Below the pieces are notes generated by a model. It searched no databases, was not told the origin of the DNA, and was given only the letters and a program-made list of their open reading frames with translations. Made by a program: the position numbers and the translations under genes. A stretch of DNA of 64,000 bases, from contig NZ_LMJE01000007.1 in NCBI RefSeq assembly GCF_001429245.1, forward strand, positions 597,127 through 661,126, in the 5' to 3' direction. Source of the stretch: Rhizobium sp. Root274 (GTDB lineage Bacteria > Pseudomonadota > Alphaproteobacteria > Rhizobiales > Rhizobiaceae). The first letter of the stretch is position 1. Each line of letters opens with the position of its first letter. This document shows positions 43,500-52,339 of the stretch, piece by piece.

Positions 43500-44075
43500 T
43501 CATTCCGCCCGCTTCTTGCCCGTGACCATCGCTTTCACCAGGTTCTCCCCGTGCTCCAGGCTTGCGAGCAACACGCCGGCGATGTGCATGCCGATCAAAC
43601 CAAGCGTCGCATAGACAAGTATCTTGTGCGTATCCTCGACCCATTCGATGCCCCAATAGGCATCCGTCGTCATCATGTAGCCGGTGGTCACGATGCCGGA
43701 GATCATCAGCAGCAGCGCAATGACCATGGCGCCGCCAGCGGGATTGTGACCGAGATAACGCTTCGCCCGCATCGCCGCAGTATCTGCCAGAAAGCGCAGG
43801 ACGGTCATCGGGCTGTAGATGAAGCTGGAAAAGCGCGCATGTTCGGTGCCGATCAGGCCCCAGAGTACCCGGAAGGTGATCAGGGCTCCGATCACGTAGC
43901 CGGACACGATATGCGCGTCCTTCCACTCGTCGCCGGTCAGGAAAGAAAAGGCGAAGAAGCCGACCAGCGCCCAGTGAAACAGGCGCACGAAGGGGTCCCA
44001 GACCTTGACCAGCGCCGGCCGCGGGGTGCGGCCGGACTGGAGGGTGCCGGGCACGCTGTGCTCGGCGGCAGCCAT
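43500..44075 (-). CDS. Cytochrome b561-type membrane protein
   Basis: A 191-residue di-haem membrane protein of the bacterial b561/Ni-hydrogenase cytochrome b group. The start at 44075 gives MAAAEHSVPGTLQSG, then VWDPFVRLFHWALVGFFAFSF (haem His), HIVSGYVIGALITFRVLWGLIG (His), and EDTHKILVYATLGLIGMHIAGVL (His pair). Four helices fit. It accepts electrons at the inner membrane. The gene is coupled by one-base overlap to the upstream PepSY gene, so the periplasmic PepSY protein is probably its partner. Confidence 0.87.
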   Translation of the reverse strand: MAAAEHSVPGTLQSGRTPRPALVKVWDPFVRLFHWALVGFFAFSFLTGDEWKDAHIVSGYVIGALITFRVLWGLIGTEHARFSSFIYSPMTVLRFLADTAAMRAKRYLGHNPAGGAMVIALLLMISGIVTTGYMMTTDAYWGIEWVEDTHKILVYATLGLIGMHIAGVLLASLEHGENLVKAMVTGKKRAE

Positions 44076-44335
44076 CACTCGGCTCCGACCTGTTCGCCGG
44101 TGGCCGGATTGAAGATAGCCTCGACCTTCTTGCCGTCCTTGATGCCGTAGACTTCGTAGCAGCCGTCTTCGACCTTCACCTGGCGCACGTCGTAGCCCAT
44201 CTCGGTCGCCTTGGCCTTCATGGCGTCTTCGGTCATCCACTTGTCCTTCGGCGCATCGCACTTGGTGTCCTCGGCATGGGCGAGACCGGCAAAGGAAGCG
44301 ACGCTGATCAGCGAGAGGGCAATGAGCTTGTTCAT
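44075..44335 (-). CDS. Periplasmic PepSY domain protein
   Basis: An 86-residue protein with a signal peptide (MNKLIALSLISVASFAGLAHA, cleavage after residue 21) and one PepSY_2 domain: KDKWMTEDAMKAKATEMGYDV, VEDGCYEVYGIKDGKKVEAIFN, ending TGEQVGAE. Two cysteines (Cys26 and that in DGCYEVY) could pair. The stop overlaps the cytochrome b561 start. It is divergent from a second PepSY gene and its two-component genes; the whole locus is probably one regulon. Confidence 0.87.
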   Translation of the reverse strand: MNKLIALSLISVASFAGLAHAEDTKCDAPKDKWMTEDAMKAKATEMGYDVRQVKVEDGCYEVYGIKDGKKVEAIFNPATGEQVGAE

Positions 44336-44430
44336 GAGAAAAGTCCTCGTAAAGACGACGAGGCGGGATTGCCTTGCGTCGTTGGAGAGACCCTAGCCAC
44401 CATCGACTGAGCGATAGCTGACGCCGAATG

Positions 44431-44446
44431 TCAGCGAAATTTCAGC
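44431..44446 (+). promoter_or_regulatory. Direct repeat TCAGC, 11 bases apart, candidate response-regulator box
   Basis: TCAGCGAAATTTCAGC has two TCAGC half-sites with a period of 11 bases, the spacing used by OmpR/PhoP-type regulators, in the 133-base divergent region and 23 bases before the PepSY start. Confidence 0.35.
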
Positions 44447-44468
44447 TTTGCGATGATAGGTATGAAGG

Positions 44469-44825
44469 ATGATCCACATCCCGCGCTCCATCGTCTCGCG
44501 TCTCGCGGCCCTCGGTCCGACACTCGCCCTGCTCGGCCTTGTCGCTACGCTTCATGCCGCCTTGCCAGCGCAGGCGGATGACGAGCGACGTGAGACGGCC
44601 CAAGACCATCTGCGCGACGGGGTCGCGAGCGGTCGGATCAAGTCTCTGGCCGAGCTGCGGCGCACGGTCCTGGCGCGTGTCCCGGGAGACATCGTTTCCG
44701 CCCGCGTCGAACAGGAACACGGCCTGGAGCTTTACGAGTTCCGGGTCTTGCGCGCAGACGGCCGTCTTGTTGAAGTGGAAGTGGATGCCCGGACGGGCGA
44801 GATCCGGGAGATCGAGAACGACTGA
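44469..44825 (+). CDS. Exported PepSY domain protein, upstream of two-component genes
   Basis: A 118-residue protein with an N-terminal signal/anchor (RLAALGPTLALLGLVATLHAALPAQA, cleavage near residue 37) and a PepSY domain (IKSLAELRRTVLARVPGDIV, YEFRVLRADGRLVEVEVDARTGEI). Its stop overlaps the response regulator start by one base. A small periplasmic protein coded before a FeuP/PhoP-like system recalls FeuN of Sinorhizobium, which restrains the kinase FeuQ; an equivalent sensing role is inference. The ribosome site is poor (AAGG abuts the ATG). Confidence 0.8.
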   Translation: MIHIPRSIVSRLAALGPTLALLGLVATLHAALPAQADDERRETAQDHLRDGVASGRIKSLAELRRTVLARVPGDIVSARVEQEHGLELYEFRVLRADGRLVEVEVDARTGEIREIEND

Positions 44826-45490
44826 TGCGCATCCTTCTGATCGAGGACGACCCGCGGATTGCCCGCGATGTAACCATCCATCTGGAACGGGAGGGTTACG
44901 TCGTCGTCCACGAGGCGGATGGTGAGGCCGGTTGGTTCACGGGCGATGAGGAAGACTTTGCCGCCGTCGTGCTTGATCTCGGCCTGCCCGGCATGGATGG
45001 GCTCGCGGTTCTGAAGCGCTGGCGCAACGCCGGCCGCCGCATGCCGGTGCTCGTGCTCACCGCCCGCGGCAACTGGCAGGAACGCGTCGAAGGCATCGAT
45101 GCCGGCGCCGATGACTATCTGCCGAAACCCTTCCAGATGGCAGAGCTACTCGCCCGATTGCGGGCGATCATCCGGCGCACCGCCGGCCAGGCAAGCCCCG
45201 TGCTGGAATTCGGCGAGATGACCATCGACACCCGAAACAAGACGGTCAGCCTCGCCGGCCTGCCGGTCGACATGACCCCGCTCGAATATCGCTGCCTGAC
45301 CCATCTGGCGCTGAACGCCGACCGCCATGTGTCGCAGGCGGAGCTGACTGAACAGCTCTATGCCCAGGATTTCGAGCGCGACAGCAATTCGGTCGAGGTC
45401 CTGATCGGCCGCCTTCGCCGCAAGCTCGGCCATGACGCGATCAGCACCCGCCGGGGCTTCGGCTACAGGATGGGCGGGACCGAACCGTGA
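44825..45490 (+). CDS. OmpR/PhoP-type response regulator
   Basis: A 221-residue regulator with a receiver (IEDDPR; phospho-Asp in VVLDLGLPGMDG; TARG; Lys in LPKPF) and a C-terminal winged helix (VDMTPLEYRCLTHLALNADRHV, SVEVLIGRLRRKLG, ISTRRGFGYRM). The wording DRHVSQAELTEQLYAQDFERDSNSVEV places it close to PhoP/FeuP. It overlaps the PepSY gene by one base and the kinase by four (GTGA). Confidence 0.92.
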   Translation: MRILLIEDDPRIARDVTIHLEREGYVVVHEADGEAGWFTGDEEDFAAVVLDLGLPGMDGLAVLKRWRNAGRRMPVLVLTARGNWQERVEGIDAGADDYLPKPFQMAELLARLRAIIRRTAGQASPVLEFGEMTIDTRNKTVSLAGLPVDMTPLEYRCLTHLALNADRHVSQAELTEQLYAQDFERDSNSVEVLIGRLRRKLGHDAISTRRGFGYRMGGTEP

Positions 45491-46860
45491 ACCGCTCGAT
45501 CCGCATCCGCTTCGTCCTCGTCTCGCTGCTCAGTGTCGCGGCCGCCCTGTCGCTCGCAGCCTTCGCCTTTGTCGAACTCTTCACCCGCAGCATCGAGCAC
45601 CGGTTGGATCAGGAACTGACCGACCATCTCAACAACATAGCCGGCCAGATCGAATTCGCCCCTGACGGCACAGTGCGTCTGCCCGACCGAACGACAGACA
45701 TCCGCTTTTCAACTCCCTATGGGGGTCTTTACTGGCAAATGACGGACGACCAACGCGGCACGCAGCTGCGCTCACCCTCGCTCTGGGACTACACGCTGCC
45801 CCTGCCCGATGACCAGCAGGAAACCGGTACGGTCCACCGCTACGATCTGCAGGGTCCGGACGCCGCGTCGCTTCTCGTGCAGGAGCGCAAGATCATCGCC
45901 AAGGCGCCGGACGGCGAACGCCCGCTGCGTATCGCAGTCGCGATCGATCGGGCGGCAGTCAGCGAAGCCAGGCAGGCTTTCGTCGCCGACATCATTCCTT
46001 ACTTGCTGGCGCTCGCCGCCTTCCTTGTTGCCGCCTCGGTCGCGCAGCTCACCTTCGGCCTCAGGCCGCTTTCCGCCATCGGCGACGGTCTTGAACGCAT
46101 CCGCGCCCGCCAGGCGACGCGGCTCACCGGTCCCTTGCCCATCGAATTGAAGCCCATGGTCGATGCCATGAACGGCCTGCTCGATGATCAGGACGCCCTC
46201 ATCGCCCGGGCCCGCGCCCGCGCTGCCGATCTTGCCCATGGCCTCAAGACCCCCCTCACGGTCCTGGCAAACGACGCAGGCACGCTGCGGGAGCGTGGCG
46301 AGGTCGAGATCGGCGAGGAACTGGCGCATCTGGCCTCTGTCATGCGCAACCATGTCGACCGCGAGCTTGCGCGTGCCCGGATCGCCGCGACCGCCAGCCT
46401 GCGCAGCGCCGATGCAGACCTTGGCCAATGTGTGGCCATGATCGTGCGCACACTGAAACGCACGCCCGACGGCGAGCGTCTCGCCTGGACCATAGCGGTT
46501 CCGGAAGGCCTGAAGCTCGGTGTCGATCCGAGCGACCTTGAGGAACTGATCGGCAACATGGTCGAAAACGCCGTCAAATGGGCAAAGGGCCGGATTGATA
46601 TCCAAACGAGCACCTCTCCCGCCGGTGTCACGCTGGTGGTTGCCGATGACGGCCCGGGCGTTGGCGCAGCCGACCTGAAACGCATGACCGAACGCGGCGT
46701 GCGCCTCGACAGTCGCATGCCCGGCACCGGCATCGGGCTTTCCATTGCCGGCGACATCGCCGAAGTCTATGGAATCGGCATCGAGATCACCAATGGCGAG
46801 AGTGCCGGACTGCGCGTTTCCCTGCATTTCCAGCCGCAGCACAGGTCTCCAATCGCCTGA
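45487..46860 (+). CDS. Sensor histidine kinase (PhoQ-like)
   Basis: A 457-residue kinase starting at GTG (45487) within the regulator stop. Two membrane helices (about residues 8-30 and 163-185) enclose a periplasmic sensor of about 130 residues. After a HAMP-like segment comes the H-box DLAHGLKTPLTVL, resembling PhoQ (LKTPL), then N-box LIGNMVENAVKWAKG, G1 VADDGPGVG and G2 GTGIGLSIA. It belongs with the regulator just before it and probably senses periplasmic conditions together with PepSY proteins. Confidence 0.92.
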   Translation: MNRSIRIRFVLVSLLSVAAALSLAAFAFVELFTRSIEHRLDQELTDHLNNIAGQIEFAPDGTVRLPDRTTDIRFSTPYGGLYWQMTDDQRGTQLRSPSLWDYTLPLPDDQQETGTVHRYDLQGPDAASLLVQERKIIAKAPDGERPLRIAVAIDRAAVSEARQAFVADIIPYLLALAAFLVAASVAQLTFGLRPLSAIGDGLERIRARQATRLTGPLPIELKPMVDAMNGLLDDQDALIARARARAADLAHGLKTPLTVLANDAGTLRERGEVEIGEELAHLASVMRNHVDRELARARIAATASLRSADADLGQCVAMIVRTLKRTPDGERLAWTIAVPEGLKLGVDPSDLEELIGNMVENAVKWAKGRIDIQTSTSPAGVTLVVADDGPGVGAADLKRMTERGVRLDSRMPGTGIGLSIAGDIAEVYGIGIEITNGESAGLRVSLHFQPQHRSPIA

Positions 46861-47175
46861 CATCATGCACCTGAGGCGGCGGCTCCATGAGTGGCCGTTC
46901 TTTCGCACCGCAAAAGAAATCTTGACTTCTGACGCAAATAGGCCCATTTGCAGGTCAGCTTTTACCTTCCGGCCGCCGCGTGAGCGTGCCCAGCGACATC
47001 TGAGACGCGACGAAGGATAAAGCGCATGACATCAAGGGCGGACATTCCGCCGATGCGCTTGGAAAGCTTTTTTCCAACTTACAAGTTCCCAAATCACGCG
47101 GGGTTCTTGACGCCAATGCCAACCGGCTCGCGAAGAACGCGTTCCGGGGTTTGTGCATTTGGCGCCCCGAAAGGT
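46861..47175. other. 315-base gene-free leader region before the DEAD-box gene
   Basis: No convincing gene. The helicase frame is open back to 47026 but this part codes for a Pro/Arg/Ser mix without family likeness. A perfect 7-bp inverted repeat TTGGAAA-GCTTT-TTTCCAA lies at 47059-47077, followed by AACTT-AC-AAGTT; both could fold in a leader RNA. TTGACT at 46922 may be a -35 element but no good -10 follows. Confidence 0.5.
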
Positions 47176-48600
47176 ATGACTTTGACAACTTTCGATGATC
47201 TTGGCCTCTCCAAGAATATCGTCGCGACGCTGACGACGCTCGGCTTCACGACCCCCACTCCGATCCAGGAGAAGGGTATCCCCGTCGTTCTCGGTGGACG
47301 TGACCTGATCGGTCTCGCCCAGACCGGCACGGGCAAGACGGCAGCTTTCGGCCTGCCGATGATCGAGATGCTTCTCAAGGACGAGAAGCGCCCTGACAAC
47401 CGCACCACCCGCGCCCTCATTCTGGCTCCGACCCGCGAACTGGTGAACCAGATCGGCGACAACCTGCGCAGCTACCTGCGCCGCCTGCCGCTGAAGATCA
47501 ACCAGGTCGTCGGTGGCGCTTCCATCGGCAAGCAGCAGCTGCAGCTTGAAAAGGGCACCGACATCCTCGTCGCAACCCCTGGCCGCCTGCTCGACCTGAT
47601 CGCCCGCAACGCGATCTCGCTGCGCGCCGTGCGTTACCTCGTTCTCGACGAAGCCGACCAGATGCTGGACCTCGGCTTCATTCATGACCTGCGCAAGATC
47701 TCGAAGATGGTCCCGCCGAAGCGCCAGACCCTGCTCTTCTCCGCCACCATGCCGTCGTCGATCGCAGACCTCGCGGCAAGCTTCCTGACCGATCCGCTGA
47801 AGGTCGCCGTGACGCCTCCGGGCAAGGCCGCCGACAAGGTCGAACAGCACGTGCATTTCGTTGCCGGCCAGAACGCCAAGACGGAAATGCTTAAGAAGAT
47901 CCTCAACGACAATCCGGATGGCCGCTCCATCGTCTTCCTGCGCACCAAGCATGGCGCAGAAAAGCTGATGAAGCACTTGGACGCCACCGGCTACTCGGTC
48001 GCCTCGATCCACGGCAACAAGAGCCAGGGCCAGCGCGAGCGGGCACTGAAGGGTTTCCGTGACGGCGAGATCAAGACGCTGATCGCCACCGACGTTGCCG
48101 CCCGCGGCATCGACATTCCGGCCGTCTCCCACGTCTTCAACTACGACTTGCCGGAAGTTCCCGACGCTTACGTCCACCGCATCGGTCGTACGGCCCGCGC
48201 CGGCCGTGACGGCATCGCGATTGCATTCTGCGGTCCGGACGAAGGTCGCCTGCTGCGCGACATCGAAAAGCTGATGAGCATCGAAATCCCGGTCGCCTCT
48301 GGCGAACCGCCGGCAAACCTCGCACGCCCGGCGCGTCCGCAGCGTCGCGGCGGTGGCGGTGGTGCAGGTGCTGGCGGCAACAACCGCAATCACCAGGGCC
48401 AGGGCCGCGGCAAGTCGGAAGGCGGCGCCAAGGCTGATGGTCGTCCGGCCAAGACCGGTCACCGCAAGGGTGGCAATGGCGGCGGCAACGGCAATGGCGG
48501 CAATCGCTCCGCCAATGGCAACGGCCAGAACCGCAGCGGCAATGGTCAGGCACGCCCGGCCCGCTCCGGCACCGCCGGCGGACGCCGTCGCGAAGCCTGA
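47176..48600 (+). CDS. DEAD-box ATP-dependent RNA helicase (RhlE-like)
   Basis: A 474-residue helicase. Motifs: Q motif FTTPTPIQEKGIP, motif I AQTGTGKT, PTRELVNQ, TPGRLLD, motif II VLDEADQMLD, motif III SAT, IVFLRTK, TDVAARGIDIP and motif VI HRIGRTARAGR. The core ends near residue 380. The tail of about 95 residues is Gly/Asn/Arg-rich with repeated GNGG and RSGNGQ units, expected to bind RNA without fixed structure. The start at 47176 (MTLTTFDDLGLS) fits the family; AAAGG lies immediately before it. A terminator follows at 48626. RhlE-like helicases act in rRNA maturation and cold adaptation. Confidence 0.92.
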   Translation: MTLTTFDDLGLSKNIVATLTTLGFTTPTPIQEKGIPVVLGGRDLIGLAQTGTGKTAAFGLPMIEMLLKDEKRPDNRTTRALILAPTRELVNQIGDNLRSYLRRLPLKINQVVGGASIGKQQLQLEKGTDILVATPGRLLDLIARNAISLRAVRYLVLDEADQMLDLGFIHDLRKISKMVPPKRQTLLFSATMPSSIADLAASFLTDPLKVAVTPPGKAADKVEQHVHFVAGQNAKTEMLKKILNDNPDGRSIVFLRTKHGAEKLMKHLDATGYSVASIHGNKSQGQRERALKGFRDGEIKTLIATDVAARGIDIPAVSHVFNYDLPEVPDAYVHRIGRTARAGRDGIAIAFCGPDEGRLLRDIEKLMSIEIPVASGEPPANLARPARPQRRGGGGGAGAGGNNRNHQGQGRGKSEGGAKADGRPAKTGHRKGGNGGGNGNGGNRSANGNGQNRSGNGQARPARSGTAGGRRREA

Positions 48601-48625
48601 GGCTTTTCGTACAAAGCATTGAAAG

Positions 48626-48658
48626 AATGGCGCGGCTTCGGTCGCGCCATTTTCATTT
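48626..48658 (+). terminator. Rho-independent terminator after the helicase gene
   Basis: An 11-bp stem AATGGCGCGGC/GTCGCGCCATT capped by a TTCG tetraloop and followed by TTCATTT. Confidence 0.85.
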
Positions 48659-48693
48659 CCGGATCAGGGATGGGCATGTGTCTGGCGAGACGC

Positions 48694-49578
48694 TCAGACC
48701 GGCGGCACGGCCGGCTTGCGGTTGGTGAGGTAAACTCCGAGCACCACCACGCAGGTGCCCACAATCATCGGCACTGTCAGATGCTCGCCGAACGCAATCG
48801 CCGCTTCGATCGCCGCAAGTGGCGGGATCAAATAGATCAGCGAGGCCGCCTTCGACACGTCTCCCTTGCGGATCAGATAGAGCAGAAGCGCGATCGCACC
48901 CATGGAAATGCCGAGCACCGACCAGGCAAGCGTCGCGAAGAAACCGAAGCTCCAGTCGATATGCATGTCCTCCAGCAGGAAAGCAGCCGGCACCGTGACC
49001 AGCAAAGCACCGACATATTGCAGCGTCGCCACCGCCCGGAGATCCCCCTCCTTCAGATAGCGCTTCTGATAGATCGTGCCCGCGGTCACGCAGGCCATGG
49101 CGAGCACGTTGATCGCGACGGCGTAAACCGGGATGGTCTCGGCATCGATCACCACGATGTTCGGCAAAACGGCAATCGCAATACCGACAAAGCCGACGAA
49201 CAGCCCGATACGCTGGGTCATGCTCAGGTCCTCGCCGATCAGGTACGCGGCGGCAACGCCAGTCATCAAAGGCTGCAGACCAGCAATGATGCCCGAAAGC
49301 GCCGCAGGCACCCCCTGCCCGATCGCCCACCAGACCATGCCGAGATAGAGCCCGTGCAGAAAGACGCCCGACACGATGGCATGCAGCCAGCCGCTTCTGT
49401 GCTTCGGCCAGGCGACACCGCTCACCCGACAGAGAATGAAGAACAGCACAACGGCCACCCCGTAACGCACGACGAGGAAGGTCAGGGGATCGGCGTAATG
49501 CGCGCCGAATTTCGCGGAGATCCAGCCCGTTGACCAGAGAAGGACGAACAGAACCGGAGCAAAGCGTGCAAGGGTCAT
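48694..49578 (-). CDS. EamA/DMT family transporter
   Basis: A 294-residue membrane protein with ten hydrophobic helices in two EamA repeats (first about residues 5-135, second about 150-285). N-terminal RFAPVLFVLLWSTGWISAKFG and LTFLVVRYGVAVVLF, and later GTIYQKRYLK and IYLIPPLAAIEAAIAFGEHL are typical. The ATG at 49578 is preferred over a GTG nine bases upstream. The substrate (metabolite or amino-acid efflux) is not readable. It is convergent with the helicase gene. Confidence 0.88.
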   Translation of the reverse strand: MTLARFAPVLFVLLWSTGWISAKFGAHYADPLTFLVVRYGVAVVLFFILCRVSGVAWPKHRSGWLHAIVSGVFLHGLYLGMVWWAIGQGVPAALSGIIAGLQPLMTGVAAAYLIGEDLSMTQRIGLFVGFVGIAIAVLPNIVVIDAETIPVYAVAINVLAMACVTAGTIYQKRYLKEGDLRAVATLQYVGALLVTVPAAFLLEDMHIDWSFGFFATLAWSVLGISMGAIALLLYLIRKGDVSKAASLIYLIPPLAAIEAAIAFGEHLTVPMIVGTCVVVLGVYLTNRKPAVPPV

Positions 49579-49966
49579 CGCAGTCACCGCAAGATGAGGA
49601 GTGGCAAACGGACCGTTTGCTTTGCTCGCTCGTTAATGCGGCACGGCGTGAAGGTCAAAACAGTTCTGATGAAGACGCCAATCAATTCGGTGAGACATCC
49701 GGGCCAAAAATTTTTGCAGCAGATGGGTGGCTAAAATTTGAGCAATCGAAACCGACATCCTCGCCCTGGAAACAGCCACCTCGCCGAATTCAACGGCGAA
49801 CTCCGCGCACCCGCGGCGTGCGCCAGCGCTAAATAGCGCAAAACTTGTGCTTTTGCCGAAATTCGAGGCGCAAAACCACCTCGCAGAATAATCGTCCGCT
49901 GCCGATGAGGCCGCTTGCATTGCCAAAATGGTTGTATTCAAATGACAAAAAAAGGGGACGGCGCCA
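49579..49966. other. 388-base gene-free region between divergent genes
   Basis: No supported gene. Open frames on both strands have Cys/Ser-rich or Arg-rich translations and no ribosome sites. It should hold the promoters of the EamA gene and of the ATP-grasp operon; AT-rich stretches near 49700-49740 and 49925-49950 are the best places, but no consensus promoter could be fixed. Confidence 0.5.
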
Positions 49967-51376
49967 TTGGCATTTGATGAAATGATCACCGCGGACAACG
50001 GGCCGCGTGCACCCTATCAGAACTACCACGACTGGTACTCGAGCCAGGATCCCGCAAGGCTCTTGGCGAAGTCCAGGGACGCGGAAAACATCTTCCGCAA
50101 GACCGGCATCACCTTCGCCGTTTATGGCCACGAGGACTCTTCCGAAAAGCTCATTCCCTTCGACATCATCCCGCGCATTATTTCCGGCCGCGAATGGCGC
50201 AAGCTCGCCCAGGGCATCGAACAGCGCGTGCTGGCGCTGAATGCTTTCCTGGACGACATCTATCACAAGCAGGAAATCATCAAGGCAGGCCGCATCCCGC
50301 GCGAACTGATCGAGAAGAACGTCGCCTTCCTGCCGGAGATGATCGGCTTCCGGCCGCCGGGCGGAGTCTACACCCATATCGTCGGCACGGACATCGTGCG
50401 AACGGGCGAAGACCAGTTCTACGTTCTCGAAGACAATGCCCGCACGCCCTCCGGCGTCTCCTATATGCTGGAGAACCGGGAAACCATGATGCAGATGTTC
50501 CCGGAGCTCTTCCAGCTCAACAAGGTCCAACGCGTCGAGGATTACCCCTATCTGCTGCGCCAGTCGCTGGCCTCGCTCGCTCCTCCCGGCTGCAAGGGCA
50601 AACCCCGCGTCGCGGTGCTGACGCCAGGCATCTACAATTCCGCCTATTACGAACACTCCTTCCTCGCCGACATGATGGGCGTCGAACTGGTCGAAGGCTC
50701 GGATCTGCGTGTCATCGACGGCAAGGTGAAGATGCGCACCACGCGCGGCTATGAGGCGATCGACGTGCTCTACCGCCGCGTCGACGACGACTTTCTCGAT
50801 CCCTTGACCTTCCGACCGGACAGCTGTCTCGGCGTGCCCGGCATCATGGATGTCTACCGCGCCGGCAACATCACCATCGCCAATGCGCCCGGCACCGGCA
50901 TCTCGGACGACAAGGCGATCTACAGCTACATGCCGGAGATCGTCGAATTCTACACCGGTCGCAAGGCGCTTCTCGAGAACGTGCCGACCTGGCGCTGCTC
51001 GGAGGCAGACAGCCTGAAATACGTGCTGGAGCATCTGGAAGAACTCGTGGTCAAGGAAGTCCACGGCTCCGGCGGCTACGGCATGCTGGTCGGCCCGACG
51101 GCCTCGAAGAAGGAACGCGCCGACTTTGCCGAAAAGCTGAAGGCCCGCCCCTCGAACTACATCGCCCAGCCGACGCTGTCGCTGTCAACGGTGCCGATCC
51201 TCGTCAATAAGGGGATCGCGCCGCGCCATGTCGACCTTCGTCCTTATGTCCTCGTCTCCGACAAGGTGCAGATCATTCCCGGCGGCCTGACCCGCGTGGC
51301 CCTGAAGCAGGGTTCGCTCGTGGTCAATTCCAGCCAGGGCGGCGGCACCAAGGACACCTGGGTATTGGAGGACTGA
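49967..51376 (+). CDS. Circularly permuted ATP-grasp protein (type 2)
   Basis: A 469-residue protein of the CP_ATPgrasp family. It starts at TTG (49967; MAFDEMITADNG) with AGGGGA about nine bases upstream; an ATG at 49982 is the alternative. Key stretches are FDIIPRIISGREWRKLAQGIEQR, FLDDIYHKQEIIKAG, FYVLEDNARTPSGVSYMLEN (metal/ATP acid residues) and the later VVKEVHGSGGYGMLVG (glycine loop). Comparative genomics predicts that these enzymes ligate amino acids or amines to a peptide or metabolite, together with the alpha-E and transglutaminase-like partners encoded next. No product is known. Confidence 0.9.
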   Translation: MAFDEMITADNGPRAPYQNYHDWYSSQDPARLLAKSRDAENIFRKTGITFAVYGHEDSSEKLIPFDIIPRIISGREWRKLAQGIEQRVLALNAFLDDIYHKQEIIKAGRIPRELIEKNVAFLPEMIGFRPPGGVYTHIVGTDIVRTGEDQFYVLEDNARTPSGVSYMLENRETMMQMFPELFQLNKVQRVEDYPYLLRQSLASLAPPGCKGKPRVAVLTPGIYNSAYYEHSFLADMMGVELVEGSDLRVIDGKVKMRTTRGYEAIDVLYRRVDDDFLDPLTFRPDSCLGVPGIMDVYRAGNITIANAPGTGISDDKAIYSYMPEIVEFYTGRKALLENVPTWRCSEADSLKYVLEHLEELVVKEVHGSGGYGMLVGPTASKKERADFAEKLKARPSNYIAQPTLSLSTVPILVNKGIAPRHVDLRPYVLVSDKVQIIPGGLTRVALKQGSLVVNSSQGGGTKDTWVLED

Positions 51377-51377
51377 C

Positions 51378-52325
51378 ATGGTCATGCTCGGAAGAACTGC
51401 CAACGGTCTTTTCTGGATGTTCCGCTACATCGAAAGGGCCGAAAACATCGCCCGTCTCGTTGATGCGGGCTTGAGAATGTCCCTCACCCGCTCAGGCGCC
51501 TCGGACGAGGACTGGGATGCGGTCCTGAACAGCGCCGACGTGCGGCCGCTCTTTGCCGAACGCCACGGCAAGGTCACCGCCTCGGATGCGATCGATTTCA
51601 TGCTGCGCGACCCGGCCAATCCCTCAAGCGTCATGTCCTGCATCGACGCCGGCCGCAACAATGCCCGCATGGTGCGCACGGCACTCACCCGCGAAACCTG
51701 GGAAGCGACCAACGAATGCTGGATCGAGCTCAAGCAGATGCTCGCCCGCAAGCTGAAATCGGCTGACCTTCCGGAAGTCATCGACACGGTCAAGCGCCGC
51801 GCCGGCCTCATCCGCGGCGCCTTTCACGGCTCGATGCTCAGAAACGAGATCTACAACTTCGCCCGCATCGGCACCTTCATCGAACGCGCCGACAACACCA
51901 GCCGCATTCTCGACGTCAAATACTACGTGCTCTTGCCAGCGATCACCCATGTCGGCTCCTCGCTCGACAACATGCAGTGGGAATCGATCCTGCGCTCGGT
52001 CTCGGCCCATCGCTCCTATCGCTGGGTCTATGACGGCGAGTACAAGGCGGCCAACATCGCCGACTTCCTGATTCTCAACGGCCAGATGCCGCGTTCGCTC
52101 GCCTATTGCTACGAGAAGATCACCTCGAACCTCGGTTATCTCGCCAGGGATTACGATCACAGGCTGGCGGCACACGAGACGGCGGACAGCGTCGTCAAGA
52201 CGCTGAAGTCGACCACGATCGGCACAATCATGGACCAGGGACTGCACGAATTCCTCGACGGTTTCATCGCCAGCAACAACAAGCTGGGCAGTGAAATCAC
52301 CGAGGGTTACCGGTTCTACAGCTGA
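51378..52325 (+). CDS. Alpha-E domain protein
   Basis: A 315-residue, almost all-helical protein with the alpha-E signature MLGRTANGLFWMFRYIERAENIARL at its start (key: WxxRYIERAEN), and repeated Arg/Glu motifs such as ARIGTFIERADNTSRILD and SYRWVYDG. It starts one base after the ATP-grasp stop. The family has no known activity and nearly always accompanies CP-ATP-grasp and transglutaminase-like genes. Confidence 0.92.
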   Translation: MVMLGRTANGLFWMFRYIERAENIARLVDAGLRMSLTRSGASDEDWDAVLNSADVRPLFAERHGKVTASDAIDFMLRDPANPSSVMSCIDAGRNNARMVRTALTRETWEATNECWIELKQMLARKLKSADLPEVIDTVKRRAGLIRGAFHGSMLRNEIYNFARIGTFIERADNTSRILDVKYYVLLPAITHVGSSLDNMQWESILRSVSAHRSYRWVYDGEYKAANIADFLILNGQMPRSLAYCYEKITSNLGYLARDYDHRLAAHETADSVVKTLKSTTIGTIMDQGLHEFLDGFIASNNKLGSEITEGYRFYS

Positions 52326-52339
52326 GCAGGAACGAGCCC

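Noticed and set aside
47032..48462. 476-codon minus-strand frame opposite the helicase
   Set aside because: Antisense frame; the plus strand carries every DEAD-box motif.
49633..49998. 121-codon minus-strand frame in the gap before the ATP-grasp gene
   Set aside because: Ala/Ser/Cys-rich translation, no ribosome binding site, and it overlaps the start of the ATP-grasp gene.
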